From NCBI RefSeq assembly GCF_041154745.1, contig NZ_AP031573.1:2976001-3040000 (forward strand): 64,000 nucleotides of DNA. The letters are read 5' to 3'. Below the pieces are notes generated by a model. It was given only the letters and a program-made list of their open reading frames with translations. It searched no databases and had not been told where the DNA came from. Of the stretch, positions 53,517 through 61,912 are shown in pieces. Within the stretch, counting starts at the first letter, position 1, and each line of letters opens with the position of its first letter. The translations under genes and the position numbers were made by a program. This DNA is from Flavobacterium sp. CFS9. Lineage in GTDB: Bacteria > Bacteroidota > Bacteroidia > Flavobacteriales > Flavobacteriaceae.

Positions 53517-55100
53517 ATGATAAGATTGATAGAAAAATTACTTGAATTAAATAATTATGATAAATTAAAAAATGAATTCGAAGAAATCTTTCTCTCTCAT
53601 CCAAATTACCCAAGTTTATTTGCAATAACAGATACACTAGATTTACTAGCTGTAGAAAATATCGCTGCAAATGTTCCAAAGGATCAATTGTTAGAGCTAC
53701 CGGAGTCTTTTTTAGCTCTTTATAAAGAAAAGCTGGTGTTGGTGTCTAAAAGCGAAAAAAATATAAAAATTGTTGACCAGGACGAAGTTAAACAAACACT
53801 TTTATTTGATGAATTTACTTCAGACTGGAACGGGATAATTGTTGCAATAGAACCTAATGAAAGTAAAATAATAAAAAATAAAAATTATGATCTGAATGGA
53901 CTAAAGTACATATTCCCTTTATTATTCCTGGTTTTGTTGTCTGTTTTTATGAATTACTATACCTTATTTGATTATATTTTTCTTGGAACTACAATAGCTG
54001 GATTAATAGTAAGTGTTTTTATTGCTCAGGAAAATTTTGGAATAAAAAATACAGTTGTTTCTAAGTTGTGTACAATAGGAGCAAATGTTTCCTGTGATTC
54101 GGTTATAAAATCAGAAAAAAATAATTTTATTAAAGGAATTAATTTTCCTGAGCTACCATTGATCTTCTTTAGTACAAGTTTACTTTCTTTATTACTTAAG
54201 CCTTCAATGTCAAGTGTTTTTCTCGGTTTTTTAAGCGTGCTCTCGTTTCCGGTACTGCTATTTTCATTTTGGATTCAAAAATTTCAAATTCAAAAATGGT
54301 GTATTTTATGCTTGGTAACTTCATTTTTAATAGCAATTCAAGGAGTTGTATGGTTTTTTCAAAATGAATTTACTTTAAGTTTTTCTCCTGATATTTTTGT
54401 TTTATTCTTCGTTTTGTTAGTCTCCATTTATTCTATTTGGAAATTGATAAAACCATTTATTAAAGATAGTATCGAAGCCGGGCATGGTTTAAAACAGATG
54501 AAAAAATTTAAGCGAAGCTATTCTCTTTTTAATTTTCTATCAAAAGAGGTTCCCGTATTAGATGGTTTCGAAGATTTAAAAAGTTTAAACTTTGGGAATA
54601 AAGATGCGGATTTGCAATTGTCGATAATTGTTAGCCCAAGTTGTGGACATTGTCATAAGGCATTTCAGGAATCTTTTGCTTTAGTTTCTAAATTTCCCGA
54701 GCGCGTTTTTTTGCGAGTTTTATTTAATGTAAATCCCGAAAACAACGATAACCCATACAAAGTTGTCGTTGAAAGATTGTTGACGATCAATAAAACGGAA
54801 CCGTCTAAAATCACGGAAGCAATTTCGGATTGGCACATTAAAAACTTAGATTTAAAACAGTGGACAGAAAAGTGGAATGTCAATTTGGTAACAATGATGG
54901 TAAATTATGAGATTCAGAAACAGTATGATTGGTGTTTCAAGAATGAATTTAATTATACTCCGGTTACCATTGTAAACGGCAGGTTGCATCCAAATGAGTA
55001 CGATATAAGTGAACTAAAATATTTTCTGAATGAATTTGCAGAAGAAAGTGAAAATTTAGAAAAAATAATAGGACCTCAAAATATTCTTGCGCAAGAGTAG
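53517..55100 (+). CDS. Fusion of C39-like domain, vitamin K epoxide reductase-like domain and thioredoxin-like domain
   Basis: From ATG 53517 the product is 527 residues. Residues 1-115 look like a C39 peptidase domain (SHPNYPSLFAITDTLDLLAVEN) without a catalytic Cys. Residues 130-310 carry 4-5 membrane helices and VKOR cysteines: Cys185 and Cys193 in the loop and Cys262/Cys265 in WCILC. Residues 345-527 form a thioredoxin-like domain with CGHC (Cys376/379). VKOR-thioredoxin fusions make disulfide bonds in exported proteins. The next gene, 59 bases away, encodes a four-Cys double-glycine peptide, a likely substrate. Confidence 0.92.
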   Translation: MIRLIEKLLELNNYDKLKNEFEEIFLSHPNYPSLFAITDTLDLLAVENIAANVPKDQLLELPESFLALYKEKLVLVSKSEKNIKIVDQDEVKQTLLFDEFTSDWNGIIVAIEPNESKIIKNKNYDLNGLKYIFPLLFLVLLSVFMNYYTLFDYIFLGTTIAGLIVSVFIAQENFGIKNTVVSKLCTIGANVSCDSVIKSEKNNFIKGINFPELPLIFFSTSLLSLLLKPSMSSVFLGFLSVLSFPVLLFSFWIQKFQIQKWCILCLVTSFLIAIQGVVWFFQNEFTLSFSPDIFVLFFVLLVSIYSIWKLIKPFIKDSIEAGHGLKQMKKFKRSYSLFNFLSKEVPVLDGFEDLKSLNFGNKDADLQLSIIVSPSCGHCHKAFQESFALVSKFPERVFLRVLFNVNPENNDNPYKVVVERLLTINKTEPSKITEAISDWHIKNLDLKQWTEKWNVNLVTMMVNYEIQKQYDWCFKNEFNYTPVTIVNGRLHPNEYDISELKYFLNEFAEESENLEKIIGPQNILAQE

Positions 55101-55159
55101 ACAGAAGCTTCGACTGTCTTAAAACGATTGAAGTATTAATTATATCAAAAAAAATAACC

Positions 55160-55327
55160 ATGAAAAAGTTAAAAGATTTAAAAGGAATTGTAGTTTTAGG
55201 TAAAAATGCATTGAAAGCAATCAATGGTGGTCTGGGAGAAAGATGCGTTGAAGGTGGACCTAGATGTCTTCCTCTAGGAAGTACAAAGTGCGTGAACGGA
55301 TTTTGTGCGGCAAGAACAGATATGTAA
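55160..55327 (+). CDS. Double-glycine leader peptide with four-cysteine core
   Basis: A 55-codon frame from ATG 55160 to TAA 55325-55327. The leader (residues 1-24) is rich in Lys/Leu, has hydrophobic positions at 7, 10-13 and 18-21 and ends in NGG (Gly23-Gly24), as in double-glycine peptides. The core (25-55) has Cys29, Cys36, Cys44 and Cys49, two glycine pairs and a proline. It follows the disulfide-forming fusion gene on the same strand and precedes a hairpin terminator. It is probably a secreted natural-product or bacteriocin-like precursor of the type often seen in Bacteroidota; no transporter lies nearby. Confidence 0.85.
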   Translation: MKKLKDLKGIVVLGKNALKAINGGLGERCVEGGPRCLPLGSTKCVNGFCAARTDM

Positions 55328-55353
55328 TAAACTACTTAAAGTGAGTATATAAA

Positions 55354-55388
55354 CTTAGAACCTGTTTCAATTTTAAGCAGGTTCTAAG
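55354..55388 (+). terminator. Hairpin after the peptide gene
   Basis: CTTAGAACCTG and CAGGTTCTAAG, an 11-bp perfect stem with a 13-base loop. The T-run after it is weak. Confidence 0.7.
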
Positions 55389-55591
55389 CCTTTAAGAATA
55401 ATAATTAGTAGCTATTTCCTGCTGTACGCTGTATCTTTTAAGGCAGAGAATTTACGTAAAGCGAGAATTTTTTCGATTGCCTAAAAAGGATGCCGCTTCC
55501 ATCAGGGCTAGAAACTCCGTTTTCAAAAACATCAAACGAAGTTCCTTATAATAGCCAATACATATTGACTTTGGTAATTATAAGCTTTGTT

Positions 55592-56836
55592 TTATCCGAT
55601 CAGTTGTGTAAACAAATCCTGACGGTCATTTAAGTATTGAAACTCAAATCCGCTTTGGGTCATGTTCATTTTAATAGCCAGTATATCCTTCTTGTTTTTT
55701 AGTTCTAAGCCAACGACAACAGAACCTACTTCCCGGCTGTTTTTCTTAGCAAATTGGAAATAAGTAATATCATCATCAGGGCCTAAAATATTGTTTACAA
55801 ATTCTTTTAAAGCCCCCGGACGCTGTGGAAATTGAATCATGAAATAGTGCATCAGACCTTCATACAATAAAGAGCGCTCTTTTATTTCGGCTGTTCTTTC
55901 AATATCATTGTTACTGCCACTAACCACACAGACTACTTTTTTACCTTTTATCTTATCCTTATAAAAATCTAAAGCGGCAATAGTGAGAGCTCCTGCAGGC
56001 TCTACCACCATGGCTTCTTCGTTGTACAAACGCAAAATTGTAGTACAAACTTTTCCTTCCGGTACCAGAACAATATCGTCTAAATTAGTACGGCAGATTT
56101 CGAAAGTTTTGTCGCCCACTTGTTTGACAGCGGCACCATCCACAAATTTGTCAATTGTTTTTAAAGCCGTGTTTTTATTTGCTTCGATAGAGTTTTTCAT
56201 CGAAGGAGCTCCTTTAGGCTCCACTCCAATAATTTTTGTATTAGGGCTTAATTGTTTAAAAACTTCAGACAAACCTGAAGCCAGTCCACCGCCGCCTATC
56301 GGAACAAAAACATAATCAATAGGTTCCTTGCAGCTGTCCAGAATTTCTAATCCTACAGTTCCCTGACCGGCAATAACTTTGTCATCGTCAAAAGGATGGA
56401 TGAATGTTTTTTGATTTTCGGTTGCATCTGCTGTAGCTGAGGCATAGGCATCATCGAAAGTATCTCCGGTAAGTACAATTTCAACAAATGATTTTCCGAA
56501 CAATTGTACCTGTTTAACTTTTTGTTTTGGAGTGGTTTTGGGCATGTAGATTTTGCCTTTTATTTGTAAAAGATGACAGGAGTAAGCCACGCCTTGTGCA
56601 TGATTTCCTGCGCTGGCACATACAATTCCGCTTGCTTTTTCGGTTTCGGTTAACGAAGAAATCTTGTTGTAAGCTCCTCTGATTTTATACGATCGTACAA
56701 TTTGTAAATCTTCTCTTTTTAATAAAATAGTAGATTTAAACTCTTCCGAAAGATTTAAATTTTGGGTGAGTGGAGTAGCGGCAACCACATTTTCAAGTTG
56801 CTTTTGAGCAGCAAGTACTTCGTTAAATAAATTCAT
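55592..56836 (-). CDS. ilvA: Threonine ammonia-lyase (threonine deaminase)
   Basis: From ATG 56836 (MNLFNEVL) the product is 414 residues; eight upstream codons could also be used. The PLP enzyme motifs are clear: Lys in SYKIRGAYNKI binds PLP, CASAGNHAQGVAYSC, and VPIGGGGLASGLS. The last 90 residues are an ACT-like domain (MIQFPQRPGALKEFVNNILG) that would sense isoleucine. It makes 2-oxobutanoate for isoleucine. An Ile-rich leader peptide and attenuator lie upstream. Confidence 0.95.
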   Translation of the reverse strand: MNLFNEVLAAQKQLENVVAATPLTQNLNLSEEFKSTILLKREDLQIVRSYKIRGAYNKISSLTETEKASGIVCASAGNHAQGVAYSCHLLQIKGKIYMPKTTPKQKVKQVQLFGKSFVEIVLTGDTFDDAYASATADATENQKTFIHPFDDDKVIAGQGTVGLEILDSCKEPIDYVFVPIGGGGLASGLSEVFKQLSPNTKIIGVEPKGAPSMKNSIEANKNTALKTIDKFVDGAAVKQVGDKTFEICRTNLDDIVLVPEGKVCTTILRLYNEEAMVVEPAGALTIAALDFYKDKIKGKKVVCVVSGSNNDIERTAEIKERSLLYEGLMHYFMIQFPQRPGALKEFVNNILGPDDDITYFQFAKKNSREVGSVVVGLELKNKKDILAIKMNMTQSGFEFQYLNDRQDLFTQLIG

Positions 56837-56904
56837 ATTGTTTGTTTTATTTTTTGCCACAGATTCAAAAGATTTTTAATCTGTGACAAAATAATTTAAA
56901 TAAA

Positions 56905-56929
56905 AAAACCTCCCGATCTGGGAGGTTTT
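56905..56929 (-). terminator. Attenuator terminator before ilvA
   Basis: AAAACCTCCC / GGGAGGTTTT, a perfect 10-bp stem with a 5-base loop followed in minus direction by seven T. It lies between the leader peptide and ilvA, about 40 bases after the leader stop. Confidence 0.9.
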
Positions 56930-56971
56930 ATAAATTGTATTTTGTTTACTTATTTATATATTACCTCGCCA

Positions 56972-57028
56972 TTATTGCTGAATTGCAATAATAGTAATAG
57001 AGATAATAATGTTATTTAAGTTTTTCAT
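56972..57028 (-). CDS. ilvL: Isoleucine-rich leader peptide of ilvA
   Basis: ATG at 57028 opens 18 codons: Met-Lys-Asn-Leu-Asn-Asn, then Ile at positions 7, 8, 9, 11, 13, 14 and 16, with Thr12 and Ser10, ending Gln-Gln-stop. Seven Ile in 18 and the downstream terminator are the mark of transcription attenuation by isoleucyl-tRNA. The minus strand has a promoter (TTG-N21-TACATTTG) in front of it. Confidence 0.85.
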   Translation of the reverse strand: MKNLNNIIISITIIAIQQ

Positions 57029-57045
57029 TTCAGATAATTGAATCG

Positions 57046-57077
57046 CAAATGTATTAATTATTTTGAGAAGATTTCAA
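57046..57077 (-). promoter_or_regulatory. Promoter of the ilvA leader
   Basis: In minus direction TTG (57077-57075), 21 bases, TACATTTG (57053-57046), 18 bases before the leader ATG. Confidence 0.75.
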
Positions 57078-57123
57078 TAACTTTTTTTAGTTTTTGTAAA
57101 AAACTGAAAACAGAGACTGAAAA

Positions 57124-57663
57124 CTACTTTTTAACCGGAGGGTATTGTGCCAGAATTTTAGATACAAATTCGGCAACCTTTTCGTCTTTTTTAGCAACGT
57201 TTTTGGTTAGCGTTCCAACACCTTCTCCTTGCCAGATCATTTCTTTTTTCTTAGCATCAATCAAATCAATGAATAGAGTTCCTTCGGTAGAAGTAGAAAC
57301 GGTAGTCTGGTTTCCTCCGTACATCATGTAAGGATTCCATCCCCATCCCCAACCATAACCCCAGCCGGCGCTAAATTGATTTACATTGACTTGTTCTCTT
57401 GCTTTAGTAAAAATATTAACTAATAAATCAGGGTTTTCGCTTTTGGTAAAACCTTTGGCTTGCATTTGATCATCGATGGCACGTAAAATACGTCTTTTAT
57501 CCAAATCAGAGATTTCAACCTTATCAATTCCGGGCTTGAAGAAAGCATACGTTTTGTAAGAGCCAAAATTTACGTTTTTGTCGTAATCAGAGTAAACGCT
57601 AACCGTGCTGCATGACGCTAGTATTAAAAGCAAAAAAACGGGTACTAATTTGAATGTTTTCAT
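57124..57663 (-). CDS. DUF4136 lipoprotein
   Basis: The 179-residue product has lipobox LASCST (Cys18) and a DUF4136 domain (VYSDYDKNVNFGSYKTYAFFKPG, DDQMQAKGFTKSENPDLLVNIFTK, LFIDLIDAKKKEMIWQGEG). An aromatic Gly/Trp-rich loop (AGWGYGWGWGWNPY) sits in the middle, as in many members. Function unknown; outer-membrane lipoprotein. It ends upstream of the ilvA promoter. Confidence 0.93.
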   Translation of the reverse strand: MKTFKLVPVFLLLILASCSTVSVYSDYDKNVNFGSYKTYAFFKPGIDKVEISDLDKRRILRAIDDQMQAKGFTKSENPDLLVNIFTKAREQVNVNQFSAGWGYGWGWGWNPYMMYGGNQTTVSTSTEGTLFIDLIDAKKKEMIWQGEGVGTLTKNVAKKDEKVAEFVSKILAQYPPVKK

Positions 57664-57697
57664 ATGTTTAAAATTTAATGTTCTCTTTGATCTGCCA

Positions 57698-57800
57698 GAC
57701 TTCGACTACGCTCAGTCTGACTGAATATAGCCGCTTCAAACTGAGCCTAGCCCTGTTTGACTGAGCGAAGCCCTGTGTCAGACTGAGCGAAGCCGAAGTC
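57698..57800. repeat. Inverted repeat pair of a Flavobacterium-type REP element
   Basis: GACTTCGACTACGCTCAGTC... at 57698-57721 and its complement with two mismatches at 57777-57800, with diverged copies (CTGAGCGAAGCC) between. It lies between the DUF4136 and hutU genes on the minus strand. Confidence 0.85.
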
Positions 57801-57837
57801 CTCATTTTTTCAACCCCGCTCAGCTTAATATTTTTGT

Positions 57838-59814
57838 CTAAAATAGATTTTCATCTACAATATTAGGCAAAGTTACTTTTAATAAAGGCTGAACTTCCAT
57901 TGCTCTTTTGATAGCAAAAATTGCTTCGTCATTTCGCGCCCAGCTTCTTCTTGAAATTCCGTTGTTAACATCCCAAAAAAGCATTGAGGCTAAACGCTTT
58001 GAAGCCTCTTTGGATCCATCAAGAACCATACCAAAGCCACCATTTATAACCTCTCCCCAGCCAACTCCGCCGCCATTATGTATAGAAACCCAGGTTGCCC
58101 CTCTAAAGCTGTCTCCAATCACGTTTTGGATGGCCATATCGGCTGTAAAGCGTGAGCCATCGTAGATGTTAGAGGTTTCTCTATACGGAGAATCTGTTCC
58201 CGAAACGTCATGATGATCGCGTCCTAAAACAACTGCTCCAATTTCACCTTTGGCAATCGCCTGATTGAAAGCCTCGGCAATTTTAATTCGGCCTTCAGCA
58301 TCGGCATATAGAATTCTGGCTTGTGAACCTACAACCAGTTTGTTCTCCTGTGCACCTTTGATCCATTTAATATTATCCTGCATTTGCTGCTGAATTTCAT
58401 TTGGAGCTGTTTGGGCCATTTCTTCTAAAACCTGACTGGCAATAGCATCTGTTTTCTGTAAATCTTCCGGTTTCCCCGAAGTACAAACCCATCTAAACGG
58501 ACCAAAACCGTAATCAAAACACATAGGTCCCATAATGTCCTGAACATAACTTGGGTACTTAAAATCAATATTATTTTCGGCCATTACATCAGCACCTGCG
58601 CGTGAAGCTTCTAATAAAAAGGCATTTCCGTAATCAAAAAAGTAAGTCCCTTTTGCAGTGTGTTTGTTAATGGCTTTTGCCTGACGGCGTAATGATTCCT
58701 GTACTTTCTCTTTGAATAATTCAGGATTATTAGCCATCATTTCGTTAGCTCCTTCAAAAGAAATTCCAACAGGATAATAACCTCCTGCCCAGGGATTATG
58801 GAGAGAAGTCTGATCTGAACCCAGATCAATTTTGATGTTTTCTTTGTCGAAGCATTCCCAAACGTCCACCACATTTCCTAAGTAAGCGATGGATACTACT
58901 TCTTTATTGGCTTTTGCGGTTAGGACTCTTTTTACCAGTTCTTCTGTCGAAGTTACAATTTCATTGATCCAGCCCTGTTCGTGACGAATCTTAGTTATTT
59001 TTGGATTTACTTCGGCACAAACCGTGATACAGCCGGCAATATTTCCGGCTTTTGGCTGTGCGCCCGACATTCCGCCAAGCCCTGAAGTTACAAAAAGATT
59101 TCCTTCCGGATTTTGTTTGATTTTTCTGAAACCGTTCAAAACAGTAATCGTTGTTCCGTGCACAATTCCCTGAGGCCCGATGTACATATAACTTCCTGCA
59201 GTCATTTGTCCGTATTGCGAAACTCCTAAAGCATTCATTTTCTCCCAATCATCCGGTTTTGAATAATTTGGGATAACCATTCCATTTGTTACGACAACTC
59301 TTGGAGCTTCTGCATGCGACGGAAACAATCCCATTGGATGTCCTGAGTACATGGTCAATGTTTGCTCGTCTGTCATTTCAGACAGATATTGCATCGTCAG
59401 TAAATATTGTGCCCAGTTTTGAAAAACAGCTCCATTTCCACCATAAGTAATTAATTCATGCGGATGTTGTGCTACAGCATAATCCAAATTGTTCTGAATC
59501 ATGTGCATGATGGCTTTTGCCTGCAATGATTTTCCCGGATATTCATCAATTGGACGAGCATACATTCTGTACTCCGGACGAAAACGGTACATATAAATAC
59601 GTCCGTAAGTTTCTAATTCTTCCGAAAACTCCTGAATTAATTCCGCATGGTGCTTGGCATCAAAATAACGCAATGCATTTTTTAAAGCCAGCTTTTTTTC
59701 TTCAGCTGACAGGATTTCTTTTCGCTTTGGCGCATGGTTAATCGCTAAATCGTAAGTTGCTTTTGGAGGTAATATGGCAGGTATTCCTTGTTGTATTTGT
59801 TCTTGAAAAGTCAT
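57838..59814 (-). CDS. hutU: Urocanate hydratase
   Basis: The 658-residue product carries the HutU motifs: TYGGNGAVFQNWAQYLLTM, SGHPMGLFPS, GGMSGAQPKAGNIAGCI, the FDYGFGPFRWVCTSGKPEDL segment containing the catalytic Cys, and NGGGVGWGEVINGGFGMVLDG. It hydrates urocanate to imidazolone propionate in histidine breakdown, using NAD. It is about 100 residues longer than the usual bacterial enzyme, which fits the Bacteroidota form. No other hut gene is in the window. Confidence 0.96.
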   Translation of the reverse strand: MTFQEQIQQGIPAILPPKATYDLAINHAPKRKEILSAEEKKLALKNALRYFDAKHHAELIQEFSEELETYGRIYMYRFRPEYRMYARPIDEYPGKSLQAKAIMHMIQNNLDYAVAQHPHELITYGGNGAVFQNWAQYLLTMQYLSEMTDEQTLTMYSGHPMGLFPSHAEAPRVVVTNGMVIPNYSKPDDWEKMNALGVSQYGQMTAGSYMYIGPQGIVHGTTITVLNGFRKIKQNPEGNLFVTSGLGGMSGAQPKAGNIAGCITVCAEVNPKITKIRHEQGWINEIVTSTEELVKRVLTAKANKEVVSIAYLGNVVDVWECFDKENIKIDLGSDQTSLHNPWAGGYYPVGISFEGANEMMANNPELFKEKVQESLRRQAKAINKHTAKGTYFFDYGNAFLLEASRAGADVMAENNIDFKYPSYVQDIMGPMCFDYGFGPFRWVCTSGKPEDLQKTDAIASQVLEEMAQTAPNEIQQQMQDNIKWIKGAQENKLVVGSQARILYADAEGRIKIAEAFNQAIAKGEIGAVVLGRDHHDVSGTDSPYRETSNIYDGSRFTADMAIQNVIGDSFRGATWVSIHNGGGVGWGEVINGGFGMVLDGSKEASKRLASMLFWDVNNGISRRSWARNDEAIFAIKRAMEVQPLLKVTLPNIVDENLF

Positions 59815-60381
59815 TTTTTTAAGGTACTTAGTTGCTAAGATTCAAAGTTGCTAAGATAATTTAGCAAGATTAACAACAGATTAATTTTTTGTTTTTTTAG
59901 ATTATGTCGCTCCGCCTGAGTTGAATTTCTGATCGATAATTTTACTTTTACAAATAGTACATTCCTAATGGAGTTATTCTAAGTCCTGAAAAGGCGACAT
60001 ATTTATAATAGAAAACAATGCGATCATTTGGTAAAAGCCCCAGAGGAGCGAAATATGGCCAATGAATACTCGATTCAAAAAATAATGATCTCATTTTCAA
60101 ATTGGCACATTTTCAATTTAAAAAAAATAACTAAGGATAACGGATATCCGACCTGTGATAGGATTTGTGGATGGTAATCCTAAATTTTCGAAACAGAATA
60201 TCCATTTATAGATTTTTAGATTGTTAGACTTGCTTAGATTGTTAGATTTCTTTAAAGTGAATCTAAGTCTTGTAATTTTACAATTGTTATTTATTTTATT
60301 GACTTCTTGTCATTCTTAGATGAAGATGATTAGGATAATCTAAGTAGTCTAAAAATCTAACGATCTAAGAAGTCTAAAGAA
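59815..60381. other. Intergenic stretch with short direct repeats
   Basis: Contains TTAGTTGCTAAGATTCAAAG-type and TTAGATTGTTAGA repeats (60210-60260) and a TCAAATTGGCACATTTTCAA motif (about 60096) that also occurs near 24789. No gene seen except the DUF5522 frame at its right end. Confidence 0.6.
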
Positions 60382-60558
60382 TTATTTCCTTATTTCCCCT
60401 GTTCGTTTGTCAAATCCATACGGACAATGACGACAGCCGCTTTTACAGCAATAACCACGTTTTAGATGGTGTTTTTCAGTAAAGCATTTATAACCTTCGG
60501 GGGTATAGTAAAAATCTTCCCCTTCAGTTAATTTATTTTCATTACTTTGCTCCTTCAT
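60382..60558 (-). CDS. DUF5522 small cysteine-rich protein
   Basis: A 58-residue frame from ATG 60558 to TAA 60382-60384. It contains the DUF5522-type cysteine motif GYCCKSGCRHCPYGF (residues 35-49) after a charged helix (FTEKHHLKRG). The four closely spaced cysteines probably bind a metal ion. The function is unknown. Confidence 0.85.
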   Translation of the reverse strand: MKEQSNENKLTEGEDFYYTPEGYKCFTEKHHLKRGYCCKSGCRHCPYGFDKRTGEIRK

Positions 60559-60670
60559 AAATCTGCATTGCGTTCGTGTTCCTCTTTTTTAAAATCAAAA
60601 ATAATTAATAGATTGTGACTTTAATGAAATTGGACAATTTTCATCTACAAATTTATAAATTTTACAGCTA

Positions 60671-61012
60671 ATGTTTCTGATTGTTGCTAAATATTTAATT
60701 CCAAAAGGGTATCGGGGAATGGCTGTGTTTCCGTTTGTGATTTTGAAATATGATGCAGATAAAGCAAATGCTGTTTTTGTCAATCATGAAAAAATTCATC
60801 TTCGACAACAAATGGAATTATTGATACTTCTGTTTTATATTTTTTATGTTTTTGAATATGCAATTCGGCTGATACAATATAAAGACAAAGAGCTGGCGTA
60901 TCGGAATATAAGTTTTGAGAGGGAAGCTTACGCCAATGAAACTCAACTAAATTATTTGAAAAACCGATCTTTTTTTGGCTTTTTGAATTACTTAACTTTA
61001 AAACACCATTAG
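60671..61012 (+). CDS. Small protein with HEXXH-like motif and membrane helix
   Basis: The 113-residue product has HEKIHLRQQ (residues about 39-47), an HExxH zinc site, followed by a hydrophobic stretch LLILLFYIFYVFEY. Such proteins are found in Bacteroidota near amino acid or cell-wall genes and are predicted to be membrane-bound metal-dependent peptidases. The gene is 4 bases before the PLP enzyme. Confidence 0.75.
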   Translation: MFLIVAKYLIPKGYRGMAVFPFVILKYDADKANAVFVNHEKIHLRQQMELLILLFYIFYVFEYAIRLIQYKDKELAYRNISFEREAYANETQLNYLKNRSFFGFLNYLTLKHH

Positions 61013-61015
61013 ATT

Positions 61016-61912
61016 TTGAATCAGGAAATTCATATTACTTTTCCGAAGGGTATTTCGCTGACTATAAAACGGGAAGATTTGATTCATCCGTTTGTTTCAG
61101 GAAATAAATTCAGGAAACTTAAATACAATTTACTTCAGGCGAAAACCGAAGACAAGAAGACGCTGTTGACTTTTGGTGGAGCTTTTTCCAATCATATTGC
61201 AGCAGTTGCTTATGCTGGAAAAGAGCAGGGTTTGAGAACAATTGGAGTGATTAGAGGCGAGGAGCTTTTTAATAAAATTGAAGAGAATCCTACATTAAAA
61301 TTTGCTCAGGAAAACGGAATGGAGTTTGAGTTTGCGACGCGGGAAGAGTACCGACATAAAAATGAAGATTCCTTTATAGAAAAACTAAAAGATAAATTTG
61401 GTGATTTCTATTTAGTACCCGAAGGCGGAACAAATGAACTGGCCGTGAGAGGATGTGAAGAGATTTTGACCAGAGAAGATGCTCATTTTGATTTTGTTTG
61501 CTGTGCGGTAGGAACGGGCGGAACAATATCGGGATTGATTAATAGTGCGTTGCCGCATCAGAAAATTTTGGGATTTCCAGCGTTAAAAGGTGACTTTTTA
61601 ACCGATGAAATTCGTATTTTTGCAAAGAAAGATAACTGGGATTTAATTTCTGACTATCATTTTGGAGGTTATGGGAAGGTAAATTTGGAATTAATTGAAT
61701 TTATCAACGCTTTTTTGGAAGAAAATAAAGTGCCTTTAGATCCAATTTATACGGGAAAGATGGTTTTTGGCGTTATAGACTTAATACATAAAAACTATTT
61801 TCCTGAACATTCAAAAATTTTACTCCTTCACACCGGCGGACTGCAGGGCATTGAAGGAATGAATATTAAATTGAAGCAGAAAAAATTACCAATACTTAAA
61901 AGCAATGGTTAA
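61016..61912 (+). CDS. PLP-dependent deaminase/desulfhydrase (ACC deaminase/D-cysteine desulfhydrase family)
   Basis: The product is 298 residues from TTG 61016, four bases after the previous stop; no ATG lies near the real N-terminus. PLP motifs: the Lys in VSGNKFRKLKYNL, GGAFSNHIAAVAYAGKEQG and CCAVGTGGTISGL (phosphate-binding). This is the fold-type II family of 1-aminocyclopropane-1-carboxylate deaminase and D-cysteine desulfhydrase; the substrate is uncertain. It overlaps the next gene by 8 bases. Confidence 0.9.
   Translation: MNQEIHITFPKGISLTIKREDLIHPFVSGNKFRKLKYNLLQAKTEDKKTLLTFGGAFSNHIAAVAYAGKEQGLRTIGVIRGEELFNKIEENPTLKFAQENGMEFEFATREEYRHKNEDSFIEKLKDKFGDFYLVPEGGTNELAVRGCEEILTREDAHFDFVCCAVGTGGTISGLINSALPHQKILGFPALKGDFLTDEIRIFAKKDNWDLISDYHFGGYGKVNLELIEFINAFLEENKVPLDPIYTGKMVFGVIDLIHKNYFPEHSKILLLHTGGLQGIEGMNIKLKQKKLPILKSNG

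Noticed and set aside
57698..57800. Small RNA gene
   Set aside because: The inverted arms look like a dispersed REP-type element; no promoter box is seen next to it.
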